Shown here piece by piece: positions 51,208 through 58,720 of a DNA stretch of 64,000 bases. Source of the DNA: DATBGS01 sp036557885. Its GTDB lineage: Bacteria > Chloroflexota > Ktedonobacteria > Ktedonobacterales > DATBGS01. Every line of letters begins with the position of its first letter. The stretch's first letter is position 1. Where the stretch lies: the NCBI GenBank assembly GCA_036557885.1, contig DATBGS010000059.1, positions 1 through 64,000 on the forward strand, given 5' to 3'. Made by a program: the position numbers and the translations under genes. The notes beneath the pieces were generated by a model. That model saw only the letters and a program-made list of their open reading frames with translations, searched no databases and was not told the origin of the DNA.

Positions 51208-52155
51208 ATGACAATGATGATTGAAACCTGCGGCTTGCGCAAGGCGTTCGGCGACCATGTGGTGCTGGACGGTATCAACCTGAACGTGTCGGCGGGGACG
51301 ATCTTGGCCTTACTCGGCCCCAACGGCGCAGGCAAGACCACGACGGTTCAAATCCTCTCCACCTTCATCGGCGCCGATGGGGGCGAGGTGCGTGTGGCCG
51401 GGCATGACCTGGCCCGCGAGCCTGATGCAATCCGCGCCGCCATCGGCGTCACCGGCCAGTTCTCAGCGGTGGACAACCTGCTCACCGGTGAAGAAAACCT
51501 GCTGTTGATGGCCGACCTGCATCACTTGAGCCGTCAAGCAGGTCGGAAGCGCGCCGCCGAACTACTCGAACGCTTCGAGCTAGTCGAGGCGGCGAAGTCA
51601 CTGCCTGCCACCTACTCCGGCGGCATGCGGCGTCGGCTCGATCTGGCGATGACCCTGATGGGCAGCCCACGCCTCATCTTCCTCGATGAGCCAACCACCG
51701 GCCTGGACCCGCGCAGCCGCCACACCATGTGGCAAATCATTCGTGATCTGGTGGCAGAAGGCGTCACCATCTTGCTCACCACGCAGTACCTGGAGGAAGC
51801 GGACGAGCTTGCTGATCAGATCGCGGTGCTCAATCAGGGGAAACTGGTGGCCGAGGGCACCCCGGACGAACTTAAACGCCGCATCCCTGGCGGCCATATT
51901 CGCCTGCAATTCGCTGACGCACACTCCCTCGATGTGGCCGCGCACAGGCTTCATGAGGGAGCGCGTGATGATGCTGCGCTCACCTTGCAAGTTCCCACGG
52001 ACGGCAGCGTCCGGTCCCTGAAGGCTGTGTTCGACCGACTTGACCGCGAAGCGAGCGCGGTCGAGGGCGTCGGCGTCACGGTGCATACTCCCGATCTTGA
52101 CGACGTGTTTTTCGCCCTCACGGGCCATCCTGACAAAGAGAAAGGCACCAGATAA
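51208..52155 (+). CDS. ABC exporter ATPase, DrrA type
   Basis: 315 residues from ATG 51208, inside the first of three near ATGs. Walker A LLGPNGAGKTTTVQIL, signature YSGGMRRRLDLAMTLMG, Walker B RLIFLDEPTTGLDPRSR and the D-loop ILLTTQYLEEADELADQIAVL; the C-terminal ~90 residues follow the daunorubicin-resistance type. It energises export with the permease whose gene overlaps its stop codon by one base. Substrate could be an antibiotic or hydrophobic compound; regulated by the divergent MarR protein in all likelihood. Confidence 0.9.
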   Translation: MTMMIETCGLRKAFGDHVVLDGINLNVSAGTILALLGPNGAGKTTTVQILSTFIGADGGEVRVAGHDLAREPDAIRAAIGVTGQFSAVDNLLTGEENLLLMADLHHLSRQAGRKRAAELLERFELVEAAKSLPATYSGGMRRRLDLAMTLMGSPRLIFLDEPTTGLDPRSRHTMWQIIRDLVAEGVTILLTTQYLEEADELADQIAVLNQGKLVAEGTPDELKRRIPGGHIRLQFADAHSLDVAAHRLHEGARDDAALTLQVPTDGSVRSLKAVFDRLDREASAVEGVGVTVHTPDLDDVFFALTGHPDKEKGTR

Positions 52156-52946
52156 TGAGCAACCTCTCTTATGCCCTGCGCGATTCAGTAACTATGCTGC
52201 GGCGTGATGCTCGGCACTCGCTGCGCCGCCTCAACATGACACTCAGCGGGGTGCTGACGCCGGTCATCATGCTGGCGCTGTTCAACTACTTTTTCGGCGG
52301 TACACTGGGCGCGGGCCTGGGCAGCGTGGCGCACGGCGGCGCCTACATCAACTACCTGGCGCCTGCAATCATCTTGATGACCGTAGGCAGCGGGTGCGCG
52401 ACCACCGCCGTGAACCTGGTCATGGATCTGAGCGAGGGGATCATTGCCCGCTTCCGCACAATGGCAATCTCCCGCGCCTCGGTGCTCACGGGACAGGTTC
52501 TTGGCAGCCTGATTCGGACGCTGATCAGCATCGTCCTCGTCCTTGGGGTTGCCTTGCTCATGGGTTTCCGGCCCACGGCAGGTCTTGTCGCCTGGATCGC
52601 GGCGCTCGGCCTCATCGTGCTGTTCACCCTCGCGCTCACCTGGATGGGAGTGCTCTTCGGCCTGGTAGGCCAAACGCCTGCGGGAGCCAATAGCCTCTCC
52701 CTCATCTTCCAACTCTTGCTGCCGCTTACCAGCAGTGCCTTCGTCTCCACCGACTCGATACCTGCTGGGGTACGCTGGTTCGCCCAGTACCAGCCCTTCA
52801 CGCCGGTCATTGACACTGTGCGGGGGCTGCTGCTCTCGACGCCGCCAGGCAATAGCGCGATCCTGGCCGTCGCCTGGTGTGTCGTCCTCACCCTGGTTGG
52901 CTACCTGGGGGCGCGAGCGGTCTACAACCGCGATCCCGTCCGGTAG
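52155..52946 (+). CDS. ABC-2 type permease, DrrB type
   Basis: 263 residues, TAATG overlap with the ATPase gene. Six transmembrane segments with the ABC-2 signature between segments: GSGCATTAVNLVMDLSEGIIARFRTMAISRASVLTGQVLGSLIRT and PLTSSAFVSTDSIPAGVRWFAQYQPFTPVIDTVRGLLL. The pair forms a drug or antibiotic exporter. A very stable hairpin lies 27 bases after the stop. Confidence 0.9.
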   Translation: MSNLSYALRDSVTMLRRDARHSLRRLNMTLSGVLTPVIMLALFNYFFGGTLGAGLGSVAHGGAYINYLAPAIILMTVGSGCATTAVNLVMDLSEGIIARFRTMAISRASVLTGQVLGSLIRTLISIVLVLGVALLMGFRPTAGLVAWIAALGLIVLFTLALTWMGVLFGLVGQTPAGANSLSLIFQLLLPLTSSAFVSTDSIPAGVRWFAQYQPFTPVIDTVRGLLLSTPPGNSAILAVAWCVVLTLVGYLGARAVYNRDPVR

Positions 52947-52972
52947 GGAGGTCAAACACGCCACAGCCACTC

Positions 52973-53023
52973 CGAGGAGGGACACGCCTGCTCGCCATGC
53001 GCGAGCAGGCGTGTCCCTCCTCG
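52973..53023 (+). terminator. 23-bp perfect hairpin after the exporter genes
   Basis: The arm at 52973-52995 pairs exactly with 53001-53023 across a CATGC loop, starting 27 bases after the stop. It is GC-rich and not followed by T residues. Confidence 0.6.
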
Positions 53024-53353
53024 TCCAGACGCGGGGCCGCTCCGTGTTCCTCTCACCGATGGGTGTGGTGGCTACTTCGACTATCTGTTTGATAATTCTC
53101 GGTGAATTGTATCTCATCGGCTTGCACCGGTACCTGAAAAAGGGCTAGTATGGAGAGACATCAGCATGTTGGGGAAAACGGCGGGAAAAGACAGAAGGTT
53201 TGTTCTCTTACCCAGGTGCTGGAGCATCGCCTCCTCGGAAAGAGCGAGTTGGCTCAGTATGTGCGTAGTGATGTGCAGTTCAAGGGGTGGGTGGGAATGG
53301 CGCGGGTTCTTTTTGCGCCAATTTGCGAGAATGGTTCCTCCAAGAGGAGAATT
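53024..53353. other. Gap upstream of the receiver protein
   Basis: 330 bases with no convincing gene. An in-frame extension of the receiver gene up to 53150 is open but has an unusual low-complexity, GGG/AAA-rich composition and no motif; the AGGAG site before 53354 decides the start. Confidence 0.5.
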
Positions 53354-53770
53354 ATGGAAAAAAGTACGCCAGTGAAGGTGCTTGTGGTGGATGACGACTC
53401 CGAAATCAGGGAAGCGTTATTGGCTTTCCTGCAAGAGGAGGGCTATCAGGCGCAAGGGGCCAGCAGTGGAAGAGCCGCCCTCCAAATACTTACCCAGGAA
53501 GGGGGCTGGATTGTTTTCCTCGATTGGATGATGCCAGGCGTGGATGGTCGGGCTGTGGTCGAGGCGCTCCACAACCAACCTGAACTACGCGCGGCTAATC
53601 AGTTTATTTTGATGTCAGCTACAGCACGCTGGCGCATGGAGGATGCGCGGCTAGCTGCCGGGGTCTTTGTCGGCGCGCTGCCTAAACCCTTCGATCTGGA
53701 TGAGGTAGAAGCCCTGCTTCACCGCCTCCGTCCAGAAGAACCTCCAGAATCTGACCCTCCAGGGTTATGA
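53354..53770 (+). CDS. Single-domain response regulator (receiver)
   Basis: 138 residues from ATG 53354 with AGGAG four bases upstream. Receiver fold: VKVLVVDDDSEIREALLAFLQEEGY, acceptor Asp in IVFLDWMMPGVDG, the Thr/Ser in FILMSATARW and Lys in ALPKPFDLDEVEALL. No output domain. It precedes, on the other strand, a CheB gene and a CheB-CheR-kinase fusion gene, so a phosphorelay role with that kinase is likely. Confidence 0.85.
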   Translation: MEKSTPVKVLVVDDDSEIREALLAFLQEEGYQAQGASSGRAALQILTQEGGWIVFLDWMMPGVDGRAVVEALHNQPELRAANQFILMSATARWRMEDARLAAGVFVGALPKPFDLDEVEALLHRLRPEEPPESDPPGL

Positions 53771-53822
53771 GTATCTGGAGGAACTGGTCGCTGGAGTAGG
53801 GGATGTCGTCGCACAGAGGCTT

Positions 53823-54848
53823 TTATTCTTTATCTGGAGCAGCGGCATCAGGCGGAGCTTCGTTTTTGCCAGAGAGCAAGACTTTGCGGAGAACGTCGGC
53901 TCGTTCCCACTTTTCGCGTGCCATTGTATCGAAATGAGCAGCAGCATAGTGACGGCTGCGCTGGCGCGATTCGGCAGCCATGCGCTCAGACATTTGCGCG
54001 CTCTCTTGCAGAATGTTAAGAGCAGTCCACAGCGCATCCTCCACCGCGTCGGTTTGCTCAGCCATCATGGTTTCTCCAGTAAAGGCATGACCCTGCCGAC
54101 AGCGGAAGCGCAGCAGATCTCCATCTCGCATTTCCCAGAGCGGGCCTTTACACTCCGGGCAAGTGAAAACAGATATTTTTCCTGGTCGCTGCTCGTTGTC
54201 CATAGTTGCCTCATCCATTTCCAGGATTTTCGTTTCAACCTCCATTTCCTCTGGCACCGGATAGACCCCATCATCCATTGCAGGCTCAGTTGCCAGCCGA
54301 CACAAAGTTGGGCCAATTTGAGCGAGCAGTTGGCAAAAATCAGCGGCGACATATTCCAGGGCACTTTCGGGCATGGAAGGGAAGAAGGCATCCGCAGGGT
54401 CTTGCACTACGGCGATGCCTCCACGACGTTTGATCGCCAGAAGCCCTGCCGTCCCATCGTTCAGAGCACCGGTCAAGACGACTCCTACCACGCGCGGCCC
54501 ATAGGCGCGCGCTGCGCTGCGAAAGAGCGGGTCTACGGCGGGCCGGTTGCGATTCTCTTTTGGCCCTCGTATAACCCGCACATGTCCGCGCTCAACAAGC
54601 AAATGAAAATCTGGGGGCGCAACATAAATCTGCCCAAGTCGAATCTGCTCCCCATCAACCGCATGCTTTGCCGGGAGTCGCCCAGAGCGTTCAAGGATGG
54701 TGGGAAGAACACTGGTTGCCTGAGCAGGGATATGGATAACGACAAACAGTGCGGCTGGCAGATCTTTGGGGAGGCTGCGAACCAATGTTGATACCGCCTC
54801 AACGCCGCCTGTCGAGGCACCAATTACGATGATGTCATGCCCAGCCAC
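53823..54848 (-). CDS. CheB-type methylesterase domain with C-terminal zinc ribbon
   Basis: 341 residues, GTG start after AGGAGG. Residues 1-190 are the CheB catalytic domain: GASTGGVEAVSTLVRSLP (Ser), FVVIHIPAQATSVLP (His), VLTGALNDGTAGLLAIK (Asp). The receiver of ordinary CheB is missing. The C-terminal part (about 215-340) has FTCPECKGPLWEMRDGDLLRFRCRQGHAFT, four metal ligands (CPEC...C-RQGH) of a zinc ribbon, followed by a helical tail. No chemoreceptor gene is near, so glutamate methyl-ester hydrolysis may serve a different target. Divergent to the CheB-CheR fusion kinase. Confidence 0.8.
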   Translation of the reverse strand: MAGHDIIVIGASTGGVEAVSTLVRSLPKDLPAALFVVIHIPAQATSVLPTILERSGRLPAKHAVDGEQIRLGQIYVAPPDFHLLVERGHVRVIRGPKENRNRPAVDPLFRSAARAYGPRVVGVVLTGALNDGTAGLLAIKRRGGIAVVQDPADAFFPSMPESALEYVAADFCQLLAQIGPTLCRLATEPAMDDGVYPVPEEMEVETKILEMDEATMDNEQRPGKISVFTCPECKGPLWEMRDGDLLRFRCRQGHAFTGETMMAEQTDAVEDALWTALNILQESAQMSERMAAESRQRSRHYAAAHFDTMAREKWERADVLRKVLLSGKNEAPPDAAAPDKE

Positions 54849-54992
54849 TGCGTGTTCCTCCTGGTCTTGTGATCGTGCTTGTTCATTTATATGGCTGGAT
54901 TACACGTCAAATTCCAGCCTTCCACGTGGACCATCTCCCCTCTGCATGTTGTCTGGTAATCTGGCGTGCATTTTTCATACCACGTTTCCGTT

Positions 54993-55022
54993 TTGGTAAG
55001 TGATCTTGCTACAAGATATAAT
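54993..55022 (+). promoter_or_regulatory. Candidate promoter of the fusion kinase
   Basis: TTGGTA (54993-54998), 18-base spacer and TATAAT (55017-55022), 102 bases upstream of the ATG at 55124. A palindrome TCCACGTGGA lies at 54921-54930 in the same divergent gap. Confidence 0.5.
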
Positions 55023-55123
55023 GTGGGAAAAACGTTGTAGTAATCCAGATGCTGCAAACAGGATCACCACATCACCACCTGAGATAAAGCGCTAGCAACC
55101 AGAGAATGAGATGAGGGAACGCT

Positions 55124-58100
55124 ATGACAGCAAAAGCGACACCTATGAGCCATCTGGTTGTGATTGGCTCGTCAGCAGGCGGCATTGATGCGCTTTCTAC
55201 GCTGGTTGCTACCTTACCAGCCGATTTTCCAGCACCGATTGTCATTGCCCAGCATCTTGACCCTAATCGTCCCAGCCATTTGGCAGACATTCTGGGGCGA
55301 CGTAGCACGCTGCCTGTGCGCACGGCCAGTGAACGCGAACCTTTAACATCGGGCATCATCTACGTGGTGCCGTCCAATCGCCATATTCATATCAGCGACT
55401 CAGAGATCTCTTTACAAGAAGATAATGCCGGACGCTTTAAGCCTTCGATTGACTTGTTACTCAGCAGCGCAGCGGAGGTCTATGGGGAGCGCCTCATCGC
55501 CATCATTTTGAGCGGAACTGGCTCTGATGGCGCCGCTGGCGCGCGGACGGTCAAGAAAGCCGGGGGCACCGTCATCATTCAAGACCCCGATACCGCTACC
55601 TATCCTGGGATGCCTCTTTCGCTGGCTCCTAATACCGTAGACATTGTTGCCAACCTTGATCGTATGGGGTCTATCCTGCGTGACCTGGTTGCCGGGGTTC
55701 CTGTGCCCACGCGCCCTGATGAGAAGAAAGCGCTGGAAGCGTTTCTAGAAGAGGTGCGAACGCGCTTTGGGCTGGACTTCAACAGCTATAAGACACCCAC
55801 AATTCTGCGCCGTTTGCAGCGGAGAATTGTGGCTACCGATACCGAAAACCTGGAGGGCTATGTACGCTATCTCGACTCGCATCCTGAGGAGTATCCGCAA
55901 CTCATCAACGCCTTTTTGATCAAGGTGACTGAATTTTTCCGCGATCCTGAACTGTTTGCCTATCTACGCAATGAGGTGCTGCCTGATATTATCAACTATG
56001 CCCGCGCTCGCAATAATGAGATTCGCATCTGGTCGGCGAGCTGTGCCACTGGCGAGGAAGCCTATTCGCTAGCGATTCTGATGTCAGAGGCGCTGGGCAG
56101 CGAACTGGAACAATTCAGCGTGCGCATTTTTGCGACCGATGTGGATACCGAAGCAGTAGCCTTTGCCCGGCGAGGGATCTACCCCGCTTCGGCGCTCACC
56201 GGCGTTCCAGATGAATTGGTGAACCGCTACTTCACGAAAGATGAGAACCATTTTCAGATCAAAAAACGGGTGCGCAGCTTGACCGTCTTCGGTCAACACG
56301 ACCTGGGCCAGCGCGCGCCGTTCCCAAACATTGATATGGCCGTCTGCCGCAATGTGATGATTTACTTCACCCCGGACCTGCAACAGCGCACGCTGCAACT
56401 GTTTGCTTATTCTCTGCGCGATGGTGGCTATCTCGTGTTGGGGAAGGCTGAATCCACCAGCCCCCTCTCGGAGTTCTATGTGCTCCAGCACAAACAGCAC
56501 AAAGTCTATCGCCGCCAGGGTGATCGCATCCTGATGCCCCTGGCCCGCTTCAGCACCCCCACTCCCGCGCCCCCGCAGCGTCTTGCTCTCACCAGACGGA
56601 CCCCCAGCAGCATAGAGTCAGGGCAGCGCCAAAAAGAGGTCATGCAGCGCGTTCGCAATATCAATGAAAGTGTCTTACTGCGTTTACCAGTGGGTCTGGT
56701 CGTGGTTGACCGCCACTACGACATCCAGGGGATCAACAGCGTGGCGCGTGGCTATCTTGCTATTCACGGCGCGGCAGTAGGCGAGGATTTGGTTCACCTG
56801 ACGATGGCAGCACCATCTCAGCGCTTACGCGCGGCCATTGACCTGGCGTTTCGTACTGGTACAGACGCTACTGTTGAAGAATTTCCAGTCGAAGAAGTCA
56901 CCACTGGCGAGCCACGCTATCTCCAAGTGATCTGCCACCCGCAACGAAGCGAGGGGGAGCGTGGCCCAATTGATACCTGTATTATCGTGCTGCACGATAT
57001 TACCGCGCTGGTCCAACGGCGTCAACTGCTCCAGCAGCAGCTTGAAACGGCTACGGCTCGTCTGGATGCCATCCAACGCGAGCGCGCGGAAACCGAGACT
57101 CGTCAGGAGCAGCTTACTCAGCGATTGGTAGAGACGAATCGGCAACTGGTGGAAGCCAACCAGGAACTCACCAGCAGCAACGAAGAATTGCGCACGACCA
57201 ATGAGGAGTTCCTGTTAAGCACCGAAGAAGCGCAGGCGGCCACCGAAGAAGTCGAAACCCTCAATGAGGAATTACAAGCCACCAACGAAGAGTTGGAAAC
57301 GCTCAACGAGGAACTGCAATCCACGATTGAAGAACTCAACACCACCAATGATGACTTGCACGCCCGCAGCCTGGAATTGCAAGAGATGGCGCACACCAGC
57401 GACGAAGAGCGCGCGCGGCTAGGCGCCATACTATCGAGCATGCCAAGCGCTCTGCTCGTAGTCAACCGAGAGGGTGCACTGGTCATGACCAACGCCGCCT
57501 ATACACAGATGTTTGGGAGTCCCAACGCGAATATTATGGCTCGCGATGAAGACGGACATCTTCTTGAGCCTGCGGCGATGCCGCGTGAGCGGGCAGCACG
57601 TGGTGAGTCATTCAAGATGGAATTCACCCTTACCGACGAAGATGGCTCACGTTGGTGGTTTGAAGCAATTGGGCAGCCAATCCGCAACCCAGATGGCACA
57701 CAACAAGGCGGCGTGGTTGCTATTCGAGACATCTCCGAGCGCAGCCTCCATCGGCTTCAGGATGAATTTATGGCTCTGGCGAGCCACGAGTTGCGCACCC
57801 CATTGACCCCGCTTCAGGGAACCCTACAAATGCTCCTGAAGCAGTTTCAAGACCTGCCTGACTCAGCGCCAGAGCGCCGCTATGCCGAACGAGCGCTGCG
57901 TCAGACCAGGCACCTGCTTCGGCTCGTGAATGATTTGCTCGATGTGACACGCCTGCAAAGCGGGAAATATAGCCTGGCTCTTGAACGGCTGCGGCTAGAT
58001 GAACTGGTTGCTCAGACTGTTGAGGTGGCGCAGATGCAAACCACCAGCCAGACCCTCCGTCTCGATGTCTCCAACAATCCTGTATATGTCTCAGGCGATG

Positions 58101-58474
58101 CCGGGCGGTTGGAACAGGTGCTGCTCAATTTGCTGATGAACGCCATGACCCACGCGCCGCAGTCAAAACAGATTGATGTGCGGCTGCGACGGGTAGACAG
58201 CGAGGCTGAAATCCAGATACAAGATTACGGGAAAGGCATCCCAGAGGCTGATCTTCCACATCTCTTCTCACGCTTTTACCAGTCCGCGCAAAACAGCAGG
58301 CGGTCGAAGAAAGGCCTGGGACTGGGCCTTTTTATTACACGGGAACTGGTCCTGGCACATAGTGGACAGATTTCAGTGGTATCCGAAGTAGGGAAAGGAT
58401 CAACCTTCACTATTCGTCTACCGCTGCTCACTACGGAAGAAGCGTCAACCCCAGCGCCACCCGAAAAAGCGTAG
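55124..58474 (+). CDS. CheB-CheR-PAS-histidine kinase fusion
   Basis: 1116 residues. Order: CheB esterase (about 1-185; GSSAGGIDAL, VIAQHLDPN, ILSGTGSDGAAGA), CheR methyltransferase (about 205-470; SAYNSYKTPTILRR-like start, IWSASCATGEEAYSLAI, FATDVDTEAVAFARRGIYP, NVMIYF), PAS (about 525-630), a long coiled coil rich in NEELQ repeats (about 640-745), second PAS (about 755-870), HisKA with ASHELRTPLTPLQ (about 885-950) and HATPase with NLLMNAMTHAPQ, GKGIPEADLPHLFSRFYQ and GLGLGLFITREL. Such fusions are typical of chemotaxis-unrelated kinases in soil bacteria. The CheR methylates and the CheB demethylates glutamates, possibly in the coiled coil. Confidence 0.88.
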   Translation: MTAKATPMSHLVVIGSSAGGIDALSTLVATLPADFPAPIVIAQHLDPNRPSHLADILGRRSTLPVRTASEREPLTSGIIYVVPSNRHIHISDSEISLQEDNAGRFKPSIDLLLSSAAEVYGERLIAIILSGTGSDGAAGARTVKKAGGTVIIQDPDTATYPGMPLSLAPNTVDIVANLDRMGSILRDLVAGVPVPTRPDEKKALEAFLEEVRTRFGLDFNSYKTPTILRRLQRRIVATDTENLEGYVRYLDSHPEEYPQLINAFLIKVTEFFRDPELFAYLRNEVLPDIINYARARNNEIRIWSASCATGEEAYSLAILMSEALGSELEQFSVRIFATDVDTEAVAFARRGIYPASALTGVPDELVNRYFTKDENHFQIKKRVRSLTVFGQHDLGQRAPFPNIDMAVCRNVMIYFTPDLQQRTLQLFAYSLRDGGYLVLGKAESTSPLSEFYVLQHKQHKVYRRQGDRILMPLARFSTPTPAPPQRLALTRRTPSSIESGQRQKEVMQRVRNINESVLLRLPVGLVVVDRHYDIQGINSVARGYLAIHGAAVGEDLVHLTMAAPSQRLRAAIDLAFRTGTDATVEEFPVEEVTTGEPRYLQVICHPQRSEGERGPIDTCIIVLHDITALVQRRQLLQQQLETATARLDAIQRERAETETRQEQLTQRLVETNRQLVEANQELTSSNEELRTTNEEFLLSTEEAQAATEEVETLNEELQATNEELETLNEELQSTIEELNTTNDDLHARSLELQEMAHTSDEERARLGAILSSMPSALLVVNREGALVMTNAAYTQMFGSPNANIMARDEDGHLLEPAAMPRERAARGESFKMEFTLTDEDGSRWWFEAIGQPIRNPDGTQQGGVVAIRDISERSLHRLQDEFMALASHELRTPLTPLQGTLQMLLKQFQDLPDSAPERRYAERALRQTRHLLRLVNDLLDVTRLQSGKYSLALERLRLDELVAQTVEVAQMQTTSQTLRLDVSNNPVYVSGDAGRLEQVLLNLLMNAMTHAPQSKQIDVRLRRVDSEAEIQIQDYGKGIPEADLPHLFSRFYQSAQNSRRSKKGLGLGLFITRELVLAHSGQISVVSEVGKGSTFTIRLPLLTTEEASTPAPPEKA

Positions 58475-58720
58475 CACGCCAGGCAGTAAATTGTAACATC
58501 CTGGTGCCCGATTGCTAGAACGATAGGATATTTGGCGCCATTAGAAAAAACCAGAGATGAAGCGTCAGAGTCTCAGAGAGGCTGTTTTTGCCCTGGCAAA
58601 GATGGTGTATTTTACCCATGTGGAAGGTGAGCGCTTCAGGTATACTGATGCGCAACGAGTCAGCCATCTGACACGCTGGTCCGTCTGGTTCGCCCTGCAA
58701 CGCGAAGGGGGGAAGCCGCT
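58475..58720. other. Gap between the kinase and the third regulator
   Basis: 246 bases. TATACT at about 58639 is a possible -10 box for the plus strand, but no -35 at normal spacing was found. Nothing else was recognised. Confidence 0.3.

Noticed and set aside
53823..58474. A complete chemotaxis operon
   Set aside because: No receptor, CheA, CheW or flagellar gene in the window; only esterase, methyltransferase, receiver and kinase domains.
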